Below, piece by piece: positions 8,696-16,374 of a stretch of 38,632 nucleotides of DNA. Numbering within the stretch: the stretch's first letter is position 1; each line of letters starts with the position of its first letter. A program made the translations under genes and the position numbers. The notes beneath the pieces are model-generated. The model ran no database searches. It had not been told where the DNA came from and saw only the letters and a program-made list of their open reading frames with translations. Source of the DNA: a virus; IMG/VR virus record IMGVR_UViG_3300005590_000025, positions 1 to 38,632 of that record. The stretch is one strand, 5' to 3'.

Positions 8696-9832
8696 ATGGC
8701 AAAAAACATCATTCCAGAGTGGTATGTTAATCCCGCGACTGGACAGAAATATCTAATAACACTTGAATCATCAGGGAGCGCACCAGTAGGCGCTGATAAA
8801 ACAATTGTCACCCTCGACGGCGGCGAGTACGTCGCACACCCAGTAACAGCGGGTAAAACCTATACCATAGATTCAGAGTCTATGGATGTATATGTGGCCA
8901 CAGCCTCAAGCCCTAATATCTACGGCAGTACATTTGCAACTGGTGAGGCTGTACGAAATACGAATATAACAAATCTGGATAATGCGGCATTTCAATGGGG
9001 AACATCCGATCTTTCATTTGAAATGTGGACAACAATTGATGTTGATTCCGCCGCCTTTTTGACTGCGTTTGTCGTAGGCCATGCCGCTACAGCGGAAGTA
9101 AGACTTTATTTAAAAGAAGATACCGGAACAGGTTATATATACTCTGGTAGTTTTGCTGAAGATACTGGCGGCGCAACAGAATGGAGCACGGGACATATTA
9201 CATCGGCTATTCCTAATGAATCAGGGCGCATGTATCACATTGTTCTAACGCTTGAGAGAACTGTTGAAGCAAAGCTCTATATAGATGGTACGCTTGTTAA
9301 CACCGTACTTGATGCAGCATTTACATCCGGTGATGGTGGCGGCTCAGTAAATTTTGCGGCTACCGGCGAAGCGGTGTTATGTGGTTCTATAAATGGTACA
9401 GCGCAGTTTGAGGGTGCTGTTAATACGTTAAAAGCATATGAGAGCCTGTTAACTGCTTCACAAATAGCAGAATTAAATAAATACGGACCGGGTTATTTCC
9501 CGACCACGGTTTACCCTGCATTTACAATTGATTTTGCCCTTGACGCACCAACGGCAACCCGTGCAGGAAACTGGACAAATGCAGACCAGCCGGAGCTGTT
9601 TACTTATGACGGAACAACCAGAACAAAACTTGCAGCACTTGATGCAGACATTGGCACTTATGATGCTAGTGATTCATTAGCGGTAATTACAGGCAATGAC
9701 GTTGCACGCTTCGGAATTAACTCACGGATAAGAGCTAATACACCGACAATGGTAACAATCCCTGCAGGGGTAACTCATTTATTGCTATGGTCAAAACCGG
9801 CATCTGCGGGTGATGTGGAGATATTTGGCTAA
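8696..9832 (+). CDS. LamG / concanavalin-like domain tail protein
   Basis: A 378-residue protein with a good Shine-Dalgarno (AAGAGG) before its ATG. Residues about 85-255 fit a laminin-G-like jelly roll: WGTSDLSFEMWTTIDV, then IVLTLERTVEAKLYIDGTLV, and closing with FEGAVNTLKAYESLLTASQ. These are the usual strand and LYIDG-turn landmarks of LamG_3 domains, which bind sugars. The N-terminal ~80 residues look like a short beta domain and the C-terminal ~100 a second beta module. The gene precedes the PhoD-like gene with TAATG coupling, so the two probably act together on the cell surface or tail. Confidence 0.6.
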   Translation: MAKNIIPEWYVNPATGQKYLITLESSGSAPVGADKTIVTLDGGEYVAHPVTAGKTYTIDSESMDVYVATASSPNIYGSTFATGEAVRNTNITNLDNAAFQWGTSDLSFEMWTTIDVDSAAFLTAFVVGHAATAEVRLYLKEDTGTGYIYSGSFAEDTGGATEWSTGHITSAIPNESGRMYHIVLTLERTVEAKLYIDGTLVNTVLDAAFTSGDGGGSVNFAATGEAVLCGSINGTAQFEGAVNTLKAYESLLTASQIAELNKYGPGYFPTTVYPAFTIDFALDAPTATRAGNWTNADQPELFTYDGTTRTKLAALDADIGTYDASDSLAVITGNDVARFGINSRIRANTPTMVTIPAGVTHLLLWSKPASAGDVEIFG

Positions 9833-11376
9833 TGACTACTCCAACGCTACAGCGTGAGGGCTGTCGTGTCGGCGGGTTATTGACTGACAGGGCGGCTATT
9901 GTGGGGCGTATAGATCAGGCCGGAGGCTTTGGGTTTAACCTATATCTTGATGAGGCAATGACTGTTGCCGCGCCTGGTGTTACTTATACTGACGGCACCC
10001 CAGCGGCAGGCAATAACTTTCAGGCCACGGCCTATGCGACAGGCTTGCAGGAAAATACAAGACATTATTGGGAAGCTATAGCGTCTGATAGTGCAGGCGA
10101 TCCGAGAAGTGGCAATCAAGTAGCTGGTACAGGCTTGTTGAATACAGGTTCATTCAAGACCCTAGCAACATCAATCGTTCCGTGGAAGGTTGGTATGACT
10201 GGTTGCTTTTATGGTGCTCAGGCAGGATTGAACGATACTCGCGCACAAGATACGGCTAACAGCAATCAAAGTATATCTAAATATGAATTAGATGCCTTGT
10301 TTATTATTGGTGATGTTTTTTATGCTGATGCAGGAGGAAGTCGCGGTGATGATCCAGACGTAACGCCGTACACTGCAAATAGTTGGTATGCGCAAGTAAC
10401 CAACCCGGCTACCGATGATAGTTCATTAGCAAGATTCAGAACTAACTTTATTACCACAATGGATGCAGTAGCCCACATGACAGTAACCGGCTTTAATAAT
10501 ACTGTTGGGCATGTATGTGCTAAATACCCTACATACTATATGTGGGATGACCACGATAGGGCATATAATGATTGCTCTGACCTTGATGCGTCAGAGGGCG
10601 CAAAGCAAACGGGTGAAGTTAATAAGATTACTCGCGGTCATCAAGTATGCCACGAGTGTTTTATGGACTTGAATAAGGAGTTTGTAGACCAAGAATCTGA
10701 TAGGGACTTCGCTACTGATGCACTTGGGGAAGATACGGAGCCGGAAGAATGGTATTTTGTGGATCGTCCCCCATGTCGGTTTATTGTACTTGAAGGCAGA
10801 AGCTTCCGATCATTAAAAGCAACAGCCGATACAGCTACAAAGACCATGCTAGGCGCTACTCAAAAAGCATGGCTAAAAGCACGGATTGATGACAATCCAC
10901 AAAAGTACCTCGTAATAGTTTCACCCCTCATGCTCGACGGTGATCATGGCGTATGGAATGTTTCATACATGCTAGATAACTGGAAAGCCTGTTCTTTTGA
11001 ACGGGATGAAATACTCGATTATATTTGGGACAATGGCGATCCAGCTAGAACGGTAATTCTCTCGGCAGATACTCATATTGGTGCAGTATTGAGATATGAT
11101 GACAGTGGAAAGCGTCAGCCAATTTACGAGGTTTCGGCATCAAACCAGTGGCCGAAGGCTGGTCATGGGTGGTTAACAGGCGTTCATGACACAAAAGTTA
11201 GAGACGGCGAAACACCAAGTGCTAGTAATACAGGTGGCAAGTTGATATTGTGTCGTGTTGATGAAATGAACATGATTGTTGTAGAAGCCGATGCAAACAA
11301 GATGACGGTTAAACTTGTAGAGACTAATCCAACAACCAGCGATGGCCCGGTTGTTTGGCAACGTGAATATAGGTGA
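9832..11376 (+). CDS. PhoD-like metallophosphatase
   Basis: A 514-residue protein with the layout of PhoD (alkaline phosphatase D) enzymes. An N-terminal Ig/FN3-like domain (residues ~1-110) is followed by the metallophosphatase core beginning WKVGMTGCFYG. Metal-ligand motifs are visible: GDVFYAD (G160-D166), WDDHD (238-242), a late PLMLDGDHG loop, and SADTH (411-415). Known PhoD enzymes are calcium/iron phosphodiesterases, some of which degrade wall or lipid-linked polymers. There is no signal peptide, so the protein is probably a virion component or acts in the cytoplasm. It sits between a LamG-like protein and the lysis-type cassette. The substrate is unknown; a surface phosphodiester polymer is a reasonable guess. 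Confidence 0.85.
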   Translation: MTTPTLQREGCRVGGLLTDRAAIVGRIDQAGGFGFNLYLDEAMTVAAPGVTYTDGTPAAGNNFQATAYATGLQENTRHYWEAIASDSAGDPRSGNQVAGTGLLNTGSFKTLATSIVPWKVGMTGCFYGAQAGLNDTRAQDTANSNQSISKYELDALFIIGDVFYADAGGSRGDDPDVTPYTANSWYAQVTNPATDDSSLARFRTNFITTMDAVAHMTVTGFNNTVGHVCAKYPTYYMWDDHDRAYNDCSDLDASEGAKQTGEVNKITRGHQVCHECFMDLNKEFVDQESDRDFATDALGEDTEPEEWYFVDRPPCRFIVLEGRSFRSLKATADTATKTMLGATQKAWLKARIDDNPQKYLVIVSPLMLDGDHGVWNVSYMLDNWKACSFERDEILDYIWDNGDPARTVILSADTHIGAVLRYDDSGKRQPIYEVSASNQWPKAGHGWLTGVHDTKVRDGETPSASNTGGKLILCRVDEMNMIVVEADANKMTVKLVETNPTTSDGPVVWQREYR

Positions 11377-11380
11377 AAAT

Positions 11381-11959
11381 ATGAAGTATTTAATACTTGT
11401 TTTAATGCTGATTACATTCAATGTAATGGCTAATCCAGAAATGGGCAGACAAATCCATTTCGTACTTGATAAAAACAATGCTAATCATGAATGGAAGCCG
11501 TCTGCCGGTTCAACTTGTAGTGGCGGGACTATACCAAACGGCGACGGCGCTACGGCATGGGGCGAGATAACGTGCGAAGGTTGGTTCACTATTTTGCCGT
11601 GGTATAATGTTCCAGGTGTTGAGACTAATTTAGTAATTACTGTGGATTCAAATGACTTGCCTAATAATCCATGTGAGCTATTCGACGTTTCAAATAATGC
11701 GGGAAATAATCAGGGATTTGATGTAACGCAGTACAATTCGAATAATTGGAAAACTCGTGCTGTTGCCACTCCGCCTAGTTCGATAAGTGCAGAGCTGCTT
11801 GACGAATTCAGGAATGCTTTTCTCACTACTGACCCTGATTATGATCTTAATCATGATGGGATTGTAAACGCTCTTGATATCGGACTACTCAAAGCACTAT
11901 CAGAAACTCGGTATCGGATAAAAGCAACGACACTTTGTTTAGATGGCGCTCAGCAGTGA
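11381..11959 (+). CDS. Secreted protein with dockerin / EF-hand-like calcium loop
   Basis: A 192-residue protein. I chose the ATG at 11381 because AGGTGA sits at the right distance and the product then begins with a Sec signal peptide, MKYLILVLMLITFNVMA, with a predicted cut before NPEMG. An upstream in-frame ATG at 11342 would bury that signal. Near the C-terminus, DYDLNHDGIVNALDIGLLK matches the D-x-N-x-DG-x-V-N-x-x-D loop of type I dockerin/EF-hand repeats; only one repeat is present. Several cysteines (for example GSTCSGG, CEGW, NPCEL) could form periplasmic disulfides. Function unknown. It opens a run of small exported and membrane proteins. Confidence 0.65.
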   Translation: MKYLILVLMLITFNVMANPEMGRQIHFVLDKNNANHEWKPSAGSTCSGGTIPNGDGATAWGEITCEGWFTILPWYNVPGVETNLVITVDSNDLPNNPCELFDVSNNAGNNQGFDVTQYNSNNWKTRAVATPPSSISAELLDEFRNAFLTTDPDYDLNHDGIVNALDIGLLKALSETRYRIKATTLCLDGAQQ

Positions 11960-12132
11960 CTCTGCCCACATACGACGATTTAATTATAATGACGCTAACG
12001 GGCGTATTGTTTTCAACATCAATAATCCCCGCTTATTTTCTGATGGCATGGCCTATGGACAAACACATCAAACAATTGGAGAGCGAACTTGGAAAACGGA
12101 ATATTCGGATTGATCAAGGTAATGATTGCTGA
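11956..12132 (+). CDS. Small single-span membrane protein (holin/spanin candidate)
   Basis: A 58-residue protein read from a GTG that overlaps the preceding stop (GTGA). A more upstream TTG at 11935 is also possible. It has one strong transmembrane segment (IIMTLTGVLFSTSIIPAYFL) followed by a charged tail, HIKQLESELGKRNIRI. The next gene product carries a similar tail, IKSLERQLGIRDVK, after its own hydrophobic segment, which suggests duplication. Position after the tail genes and size fit a lysis cassette, but no family is recognised. Confidence 0.5.
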   Translation: MTLPTYDDLIIMTLTGVLFSTSIIPAYFLMAWPMDKHIKQLESELGKRNIRIDQGNDC

Positions 12133-12259
12133 TACTTACCCAATTTCATTTATCACATTGGTTGGTGCTACGTTCGGAGCTTATGGGCTAGCATATCCTC
12201 CCCGCAGAGCACGTATCAAGAGCCTGGAGCGTCAATTAGGCATAAGAGATGTCAAATGA
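12122..12259 (+). CDS. Small membrane protein, paralogue-like to the preceding gene
   Basis: A 45-residue ORF with AAGG just before its ATG, overlapping both neighbours. The sequence MIADTYPISFITLVGATFGA is hydrophobic, then PPRRARIKSLERQLGIRDVK forms a basic tail. The LExxLGxR element is shared with the upstream protein. One membrane span with a cytoplasmic basic tail is predicted. It could be a holin partner or antiholin; this is inference from context. Confidence 0.45.
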   Translation: MIADTYPISFITLVGATFGAYGLAYPPRRARIKSLERQLGIRDVK

Positions 12260-12530
12260 GAACTGGGACAAAAAAACCATTGCACTTGCCGCGTTTATTC
12301 TTTTTGGTTCAGGAAGTGGAGTTGGGAATTTCTTTATTCCTCAATTACGTCAAGAATCGTTTACAGATGCTGATTTCGAGAAAGAGAAAGCATTAATCAT
12401 TGAGCATATTCACCAAGTTGAGAACAAGGATGAAATGATGATGGATAAACTGAGGCACAGAATCACGCTCCTGGAAGCTCAATCCAGGGAGTGTCGCCGC
12501 AGAATAGAAAAGTGTGAGATAAATAAATGA
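12249..12530 (+). CDS. Membrane-anchored coiled-coil protein (i-spanin/holin-like candidate)
   Basis: A 93-residue protein. Residues about 8-30 (KTIALAAFILFGSGSGVGNFF) form a hydrophobic, Gly-rich membrane segment. The rest is a charged helix, probably coiled coil (DADFEKEKALIIEHIHQVENK, then HRITLLEAQSRECRRRIEKCE). A single N-terminal span with a long coiled coil is the shape of inner-membrane spanins, but the Gly-rich span also fits other small phage membrane proteins. It overlaps the previous gene and is followed by an ATGA-coupled exported protein. Confidence 0.5.
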   Translation: MSNENWDKKTIALAAFILFGSGSGVGNFFIPQLRQESFTDADFEKEKALIIEHIHQVENKDEMMMDKLRHRITLLEAQSRECRRRIEKCEINK

Positions 12531-12907
12531 AACTAACAACCTTACTGCTTTTATTGGCAACCTTACCTGTAAACGCTCAGAATTATTATCCTTTCATACT
12601 CTGGACTACGCCTGCAGGTGAGACAGGCCGGGAAGATAACACCCCGTTATTAAGTGAAGAAATCCAGAAATACCGAGTGTATCGAGAGATTGGCATTAAT
12701 ACGGGTACATTTGAGACCGTGCATGAATACCCAATGACGCTAGGACTAGAACAGCAACACTATACGCTTGTCAGGACAACATCAGATACGACGTGTTATG
12801 TGGTGACAACAATTGATTCAGATGGACGTGAGAGCGCCTATTCTAATAGAGCTTGTTATGCCTGGCCTAATCCGCCTAATGTAGAGTGCACTATAATTCC
12901 TCAATAG
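12527..12907 (+). CDS. Exported fibronectin-III-like protein
   Basis: A 126-residue protein with a Sec signal, MKLTTLLLLLATLPVNA, and a predicted cut before QNYYP. The mature part looks like one FN3-type beta-sandwich: YRVYREIGINTG, then TTCYVVTTIDSDGRESAYSN, which is the common C-terminal half of such domains (CYVVTAVDSxGxESxYSN). Two cysteines could pair in the periplasm. It is the last gene of the late operon, and its final 17 bases overlap the convergent gene ending at 12891. Function unknown. Confidence 0.6.
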   Translation: MKLTTLLLLLATLPVNAQNYYPFILWTTPAGETGREDNTPLLSEEIQKYRVYREIGINTGTFETVHEYPMTLGLEQQHYTLVRTTSDTTCYVVTTIDSDGRESAYSNRACYAWPNPPNVECTIIPQ

Positions 12908-13163
12908 CCTCAATAATATTAGCGCCCAAATCTAAAGGCTCTCCATAATTAGGGAAGTCTTCTATTTCGTTCTTAATCACCTCAATCACATCCTGCTTAT
13001 CCAGGGTGGTGCGGGTGTTCCATAAATCAATCTGCTCCTTGAATACTACCGTTGACGATAGAAAACATCTGCTAAAAGGGTGCATATAATAGTCCACCTC
13101 ACCATTTATTGTCTTCGGCGTTAATGGTTGCAAGCATATTGGACACGTCTTTAGTTCACTCAT
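12891..13163 (-). CDS. Lar-like small zinc protein
   Basis: A 90-residue protein beginning MSELKTCPICLQPL and containing a second Cys (SRCF) and IDLWNTR. The SELKxCPxC start and the WN-x-R motif recall the Lar/restriction-alleviation zinc-ribbon group found in many phages, although the second CxxC pair is incomplete. The C-terminal half (LDKQDVIEVIKNEIEDF) resembles a stretch of the adjacent upstream protein (LTKKKVIEVIYKATF). It is the last gene of the first leftward block and overlaps its upstream neighbour by ATGA. Confidence 0.5.
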   Translation of the reverse strand: MSELKTCPICLQPLTPKTINGEVDYYMHPFSRCFLSSTVVFKEQIDLWNTRTTLDKQDVIEVIKNEIEDFPNYGEPLDLGANIIEAIEEL

Positions 13164-13597
13164 TCCATACCCCCAATAGCGGCGATTAATTCATCTTCTG
13201 GCACCATTTTCACTCCATTGACTATGCTTCCGCATTTGAAAGTCGCTTTATAGATAACCTCAATCACTTTCTTTTTTGTCAGGGTGGTGTCCACTGGCGC
13301 ATCAGCAAGGTGCATTCTGTGAAACTGGCGTACTGCATCTTTAACCTCGTCAACAAAATCCCAATCACCATTCACCCCAAGATCCAGAAAAATATCCTTT
13401 AGCTCTTCATCGAGCTTTTCATCGCTCTTTACCGGGGTGTTATCTTCAATATCTTTTATAGCCTTATCTGCTTTATCTAGCCACAGCCTTACCTGCATAT
13501 ACAATCCGTTGTGGCCTCTTGTGTACCAATCTGCCCCGCTATTTTGTGCATGGCGAATTTCAGCTAAAGCCTGCTTAATTACATCTAGTTCACTCAT
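13160..13597 (-). CDS. Hypothetical early protein
   Basis: A 145-residue, mainly helical protein starting MSELDVIKQALAEIRHAQNS with GAGGGG upstream. The N-terminal ~75 residues resemble phage proteins that contain ALAEIRHA...YTRG-type helices. The C-terminal half carries TLTKKKVIEVIYKA, similar to the end of the downstream Lar-like product, so the two may have exchanged a module. No catalytic motif is visible. Confidence 0.55.
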   Translation of the reverse strand: MSELDVIKQALAEIRHAQNSGADWYTRGHNGLYMQVRLWLDKADKAIKDIEDNTPVKSDEKLDEELKDIFLDLGVNGDWDFVDEVKDAVRQFHRMHLADAPVDTTLTKKKVIEVIYKATFKCGSIVNGVKMVPEDELIAAIGGME

Positions 13598-13752
13598 TTA
13601 CAATACCCCTCTTGATTGCCCTGAGTACCCCTAAGCTTAAATAACAAATCCTTAACCTCTATTGCCTCCCTATCCTGTTTATTCCCCATAGCTCGCCTTG
13701 TCTTGTCTACAGGGGCCATGTTTCTTTCTCTTCTATGTGCGTTATAGCTCAT
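13594..13752 (-). CDS. Small basic hypothetical protein
   Basis: A 52-residue product read from the ATG at 13752, which overlaps the upstream stop. It is very basic: MSYNAHRRERNMAPVDKTRR. A longer reading in this frame would run antisense through the upstream gene's codons and is less likely. It may bind nucleic acid because of charge, but there is no recognised motif. Confidence 0.45.
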   Translation of the reverse strand: MSYNAHRRERNMAPVDKTRRAMGNKQDREAIEVKDLLFKLRGTQGNQEGYCK

Positions 13753-14053
13753 CTGCTGATATCTCCCACAGTTTTTTGATTTTTGCCCTTTCTTCAGTAG
13801 TAAACGGCCCTCCAAATCTAGGGGCCGTGATGAGTAGTTTTTGAACAGGGTAGTCAAGATCATTCCATAAATCTTCAACTTCACAATTATTTATTTCACC
13901 CATATTAAGCCAATATTTTATTTCGTATATGAGGTCATTATGCTCCCAAATCGCCTTACACAGCCTTACAGTGCGTTCATACTTCCCTTGTAGTAATGCC
14001 AAATCCCTTTGGCACTGTGAATCCTTCCACTTATTTATTTCATTGATGTTCAT
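13742..14053 (-). CDS. Hypothetical early protein
   Basis: A 103-residue protein starting MNINEINKWKDSQCQRDLAL. It is helical and charged with several Trp residues. Its ATG overlaps the stop of the SSB-tailed protein gene, so the two are co-translated. No family recognised. Confidence 0.55.
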   Translation of the reverse strand: MNINEINKWKDSQCQRDLALLQGKYERTVRLCKAIWEHNDLIYEIKYWLNMGEINNCEVEDLWNDLDYPVQKLLITAPRFGGPFTTEERAKIKKLWEISADEL

Positions 14054-14409
14054 CAGAATGGAATATCGTCGTCCATGTCATCGGAAACAGGTGGCATATA
14101 CTGCACTCGGATACCGCCTACAATCTGATCACCCATTGATACTGTAGGGTCGTTGTAGAGGGTGATTTCCTTTCCAATCCAGTTATCAGTTTCGTCACCG
14201 AGCATAGCTCCAATGACCCTGGCATTTGTCTTGTTACAGGCTAATTTCTTTTCCTTACCCTCGAACTCCAAAACAAGCTTTCGCTGTTTCTTACCATCCT
14301 GATCAAATTCCATCAAATCAATGCTGGAAATCTTCACTTTAGCGGGCTTGGGTAAGTCTTCCTTCTTAAGAAAGTTAGAAGTTGATGGGAATGTGTCATT
14401 AATATTCAT
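14053..14409 (-). CDS. ssDNA-binding-type protein with SSB C-terminal tail
   Basis: A 118-residue protein with a strong GGAGG before its ATG. The N-terminus MNINDTFPSTSNFLKKEDLP and the core LVLEFEGKEKKLACNKTNAR...WIGKEITLY match a widespread phage family thought to have an OB-like fold. The last six residues, DDDIPF, are identical to the tip of E. coli SSB, which recruits exonucleases, primase, PriA and other repair proteins. The preceding VSDDMD makes a typical acidic tail. I infer a role in coating ssDNA and recruiting host replication proteins, consistent with the lack of a phage polymerase. Confidence 0.7.
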   Translation of the reverse strand: MNINDTFPSTSNFLKKEDLPKPAKVKISSIDLMEFDQDGKKQRKLVLEFEGKEKKLACNKTNARVIGAMLGDETDNWIGKEITLYNDPTVSMGDQIVGGIRVQYMPPVSDDMDDDIPF

Positions 14410-14459
14410 GAATCGCCTCCAGGCTCATGTATTAGCTGAATGTGGGGTCAGCTATTCCC

Positions 14460-14648
14460 CTAAAATAATTCTTTTTCAGTCTTCTCTATCCACTCTTTAT
14501 CCTTATCCTGCTGCCTGTACCAGTCTATATCGTCATATTTCTTGAACTTTATGGTACTGCCATTCTCCATGTGTACTTCACTATCATGCCAATCCGGTTC
14601 CCCAGCATCTTCAGGGATTTTCTTGTCTAAATAGTCGTCTTTATTCAT
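14460..14648 (-). CDS. Small acidic hypothetical protein
   Basis: A 62-residue, highly charged protein, MNKDDYLDKKIPEDAGEPDW..., with GGAGATAGATAA before the ATG. The same GGAGATAGA-type ribosome-binding block precedes several other early genes. No known domain. Confidence 0.5.
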   Translation of the reverse strand: MNKDDYLDKKIPEDAGEPDWHDSEVHMENGSTIKFKKYDDIDWYRQQDKDKEWIEKTEKELF

Positions 14649-14710
14649 TTATCTATCTCCTGTTGTTAGTGCTGCTGTTAAGTCTAGTGACAGGCTCGCA
14701 GCTCTCCTTC

Positions 14711-14914
14711 CTAGCGGTTTTCCGGCCCATTGTTATTGTCTATCTCCTTAGTTATTTCAGCCAAACAGCACTCAGATACATAGTGCCCTGGATGAGTACC
14801 AGACAGGCCGTTGGTACAATGAGTACCAGAATAATCAATTGTTTCCTCTACTGCAAAGCACGGTTCCCCGCATTCTGAGCAAGTAATCTTAATTGTTGTT
14901 GTCGATTTCTTCAC
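14711..14914 (-). CDS. Small cysteine-rich protein, start uncertain
   Basis: A 67-residue protein if read from the GTG at 14914. The open frame extends to 14995, mostly over the upstream gene. Cysteines are arranged CSECGEPC and then HC and ECC, suggesting a zinc site. No strong Shine-Dalgarno decides the start. Function unknown. Confidence 0.4.
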   Translation of the reverse strand: MKKSTTTIKITCSECGEPCFAVEETIDYSGTHCTNGLSGTHPGHYVSECCLAEITKEIDNNNGPENR

Positions 14915-15263
14915 ATTCACGTTTAAACCTGTCCAGATCCACGCCTTGATGTTTGAAAGGCGGGCATTCATAGAAATTAATCTGAAGAACCTCACAATTA
15001 GGCTCCAGGCCCGTCAGATAGTCCCTAGGATGCCCTGTAAGCGGCTTGTAAGGCTCTCTACGGGACTTTCTTCCCTTACCCCTACCACCTAGCCATAAAA
15101 AGGATATAGCCTCTAGAATCGTCTGTTTTGATGCTTCTTTAAGTAGGTCATTCATATAAAAAACCTCCCCAGCCAAAGGCTGCACCAATAAAGGCAAATG
15201 TGTAAGCCAATTCGACATTATTGGTAAAAGCGAATCCAATCGCTCGTCTTTTGTCAATTTCAT
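14889..15263 (-). CDS. Hypothetical early protein
   Basis: A 124-residue protein, MKLTKDERLDSLLPIMSNWL..., with a basic Gly-rich middle (WLGGRGKGRKSRREPYK) and an acidic Asn-rich end (EEIDNNN). The ATG lies next to the stop of the upstream small membrane protein. No family recognised; the basic loop could contact nucleic acid. Confidence 0.5.
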   Translation of the reverse strand: MKLTKDERLDSLLPIMSNWLTHLPLLVQPLAGEVFYMNDLLKEASKQTILEAISFLWLGGRGKGRKSRREPYKPLTGHPRDYLTGLEPNCEVLQINFYECPPFKHQGVDLDRFKRECEEIDNNN

Positions 15264-15377
15264 TCATCTCATCAACCTCACTACCATTGCGTCAATCAAG
15301 TCAGGCTCGCCCAAAGTCAGGATAATCAGTAAAAAGAAGCAAATCAGGACAACAGCATGTACTGTATGTTCATTCAT
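15264..15377 (-). CDS. Small membrane peptide
   Basis: A 37-residue ORF, MNEHTVHAVVLICFFLLIIL..., dominated by one transmembrane segment. It overlaps the upstream gene by 8 bases and abuts the downstream ATG, so it fits tightly in the operon. Function unknown. Confidence 0.45.
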   Translation of the reverse strand: MNEHTVHAVVLICFFLLIILTLGEPDLIDAMVVRLMR

Positions 15378-15525
15378 AGTCCTTCTCCGGCCCTTCCCAT
15401 ATTTGCTCAATAATGCTTTTTAGGCCGTGTTCCTGTATTTCTGATACGCCTAAATAAATTACATATCCAATTGCACCAGCAACCACGATATAAAAAGCAA
15501 TTACAATCATAATAATTTTATTCAT
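15370..15525 (-). CDS. Small membrane protein
   Basis: A 51-residue protein with an N-terminal transmembrane helix (IIMIVIAFYIVVAGAIGYVI) and an acidic cytoplasmic or periplasmic tail. GGAGATAGAG precedes the ATG, which overlaps the upstream stop (ATGA). Function unknown. Confidence 0.5.
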   Translation of the reverse strand: MNKIIMIVIAFYIVVAGAIGYVIYLGVSEIQEHGLKSIIEQIWEGPEKDYE

Positions 15526-15749
15526 AACTCTATCTCCGCTCGTTGTTTTTTCATGATCCTGCCTTTTTCATCCCTCAATTTGTTGTTCGTGCTCGAAGAA
15601 CTATCCCTATCCCTTGGCATAGGGCGCACAGGATAGAGAGGACAGTCAGGACAGGCACACGCTGCTATTTGACGTATTCGAGTACCACCGGCTAGTGGGT
15701 CATAAATACAATCGGTACATTTATCGTTTATGGCTTGTCTAAGGCTCAT
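15522..15749 (-). CDS. Small cysteine-rich phage protein
   Basis: A 75-residue protein from the ATG at 15749, chosen because GGAGG lies six bases upstream. The sequence MSLRQAINDKCTDCIYDPLA... has Cys pairs KCTDC and CACPDCPLYPVRP, a conserved four-cysteine pattern found in many phage genomes. A zinc-binding role is likely; the function is not known. A longer frame to 15911 would run antisense through the DUF551-like gene. Confidence 0.55.
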   Translation of the reverse strand: MSLRQAINDKCTDCIYDPLAGGTRIRQIAACACPDCPLYPVRPMPRDRDSSSSTNNKLRDEKGRIMKKQRAEIEL

Positions 15750-15945
15750 GTCCATCCTCCGGTGGCTCTGGTAGTGGCATCCAGTGAGTAGTATTCCTAA
15801 TGTATTCATCCCCGCTAATCCATTCCTTGTTGTAGTTGAAGACCATCCATGCGACTCCGGTTCCTTGGCTATATGCAAGATAATCGCCATATTTTTCAGG
15901 CAATCGCTCACTCACTGGTATCCAGTCATTCATAATCTTTTCCAT
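15739..15945 (-). CDS. DUF551-like protein
   Basis: A 68-residue protein. NDWIPVSERLPEKYGDYLAY and THWMPLPEPP are the conserved start and end of the DUF551 family, common in phages and prophages of Gram-negative bacteria. I chose the ATG at 15945, with GGAGG at proper spacing. Function unknown. Confidence 0.75.
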   Translation of the reverse strand: MEKIMNDWIPVSERLPEKYGDYLAYSQGTGVAWMVFNYNKEWISGDEYIRNTTHWMPLPEPPEDGHEP

Positions 15946-16123
15946 GCTCATCCTCCATGTCGGATTCTTTTACATGAAGCTCAACACGCTGTTCAAGGTC
16001 TGATAGTGGTCTTGCATTCCACCAGGCACCAACGAGCATTCCGATTAATGCCGATACCCACATGATAGCTAGCGTCCATAAGAAAGGATTAGTGATAATA
16101 ATTATCTTTATACCTTCAGTCAT
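15926..16123 (-). CDS. Small membrane protein
   Basis: A 65-residue protein with one or two hydrophobic stretches (IKIIIITNPFLWTLAIMWVS, then ALIGMLVGAWW) followed by an acidic tail. It is coupled to its upstream neighbour by overlap. It could be an early membrane effector; no family recognised. Confidence 0.5.
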   Translation of the reverse strand: MTEGIKIIIITNPFLWTLAIMWVSALIGMLVGAWWNARPLSDLEQRVELHVKESDMEDEHGKDYE

Positions 16124-16374
16124 CCGTATATCCTCTCTCTAGCTCTGTCACCGCATTCTCTATCCAAGTCAGCTTCAAGCTGCTGTTTGATGAGCGGCCC
16201 TATCTTGTGGGATAGTTTCCAGTGCATTGATATCAAATTAGCCATTTCTTCAACGATATCCAGGTTCCTCATGAGGAATTCATTCAATTCCGAACCGTTA
16301 CTCAAGATATATTCCTTGCTGATTTCAGCTTCAGCATCTATCATGTTTTGGATTGATTCTTCGTAGGTTTCCAT
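16120..16374 (-). CDS. Hypothetical early protein
   Basis: An 84-residue helical, acidic protein starting METYEESIQNMIDAEAEISK. The ATG at 16374 follows AGGAG and overlaps the upstream stop; a TTG at 16395 in the same frame is less likely. No known domain. Confidence 0.5.
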   Translation of the reverse strand: METYEESIQNMIDAEAEISKEYILSNGSELNEFLMRNLDIVEEMANLISMHWKLSHKIGPLIKQQLEADLDRECGDRARERIYG

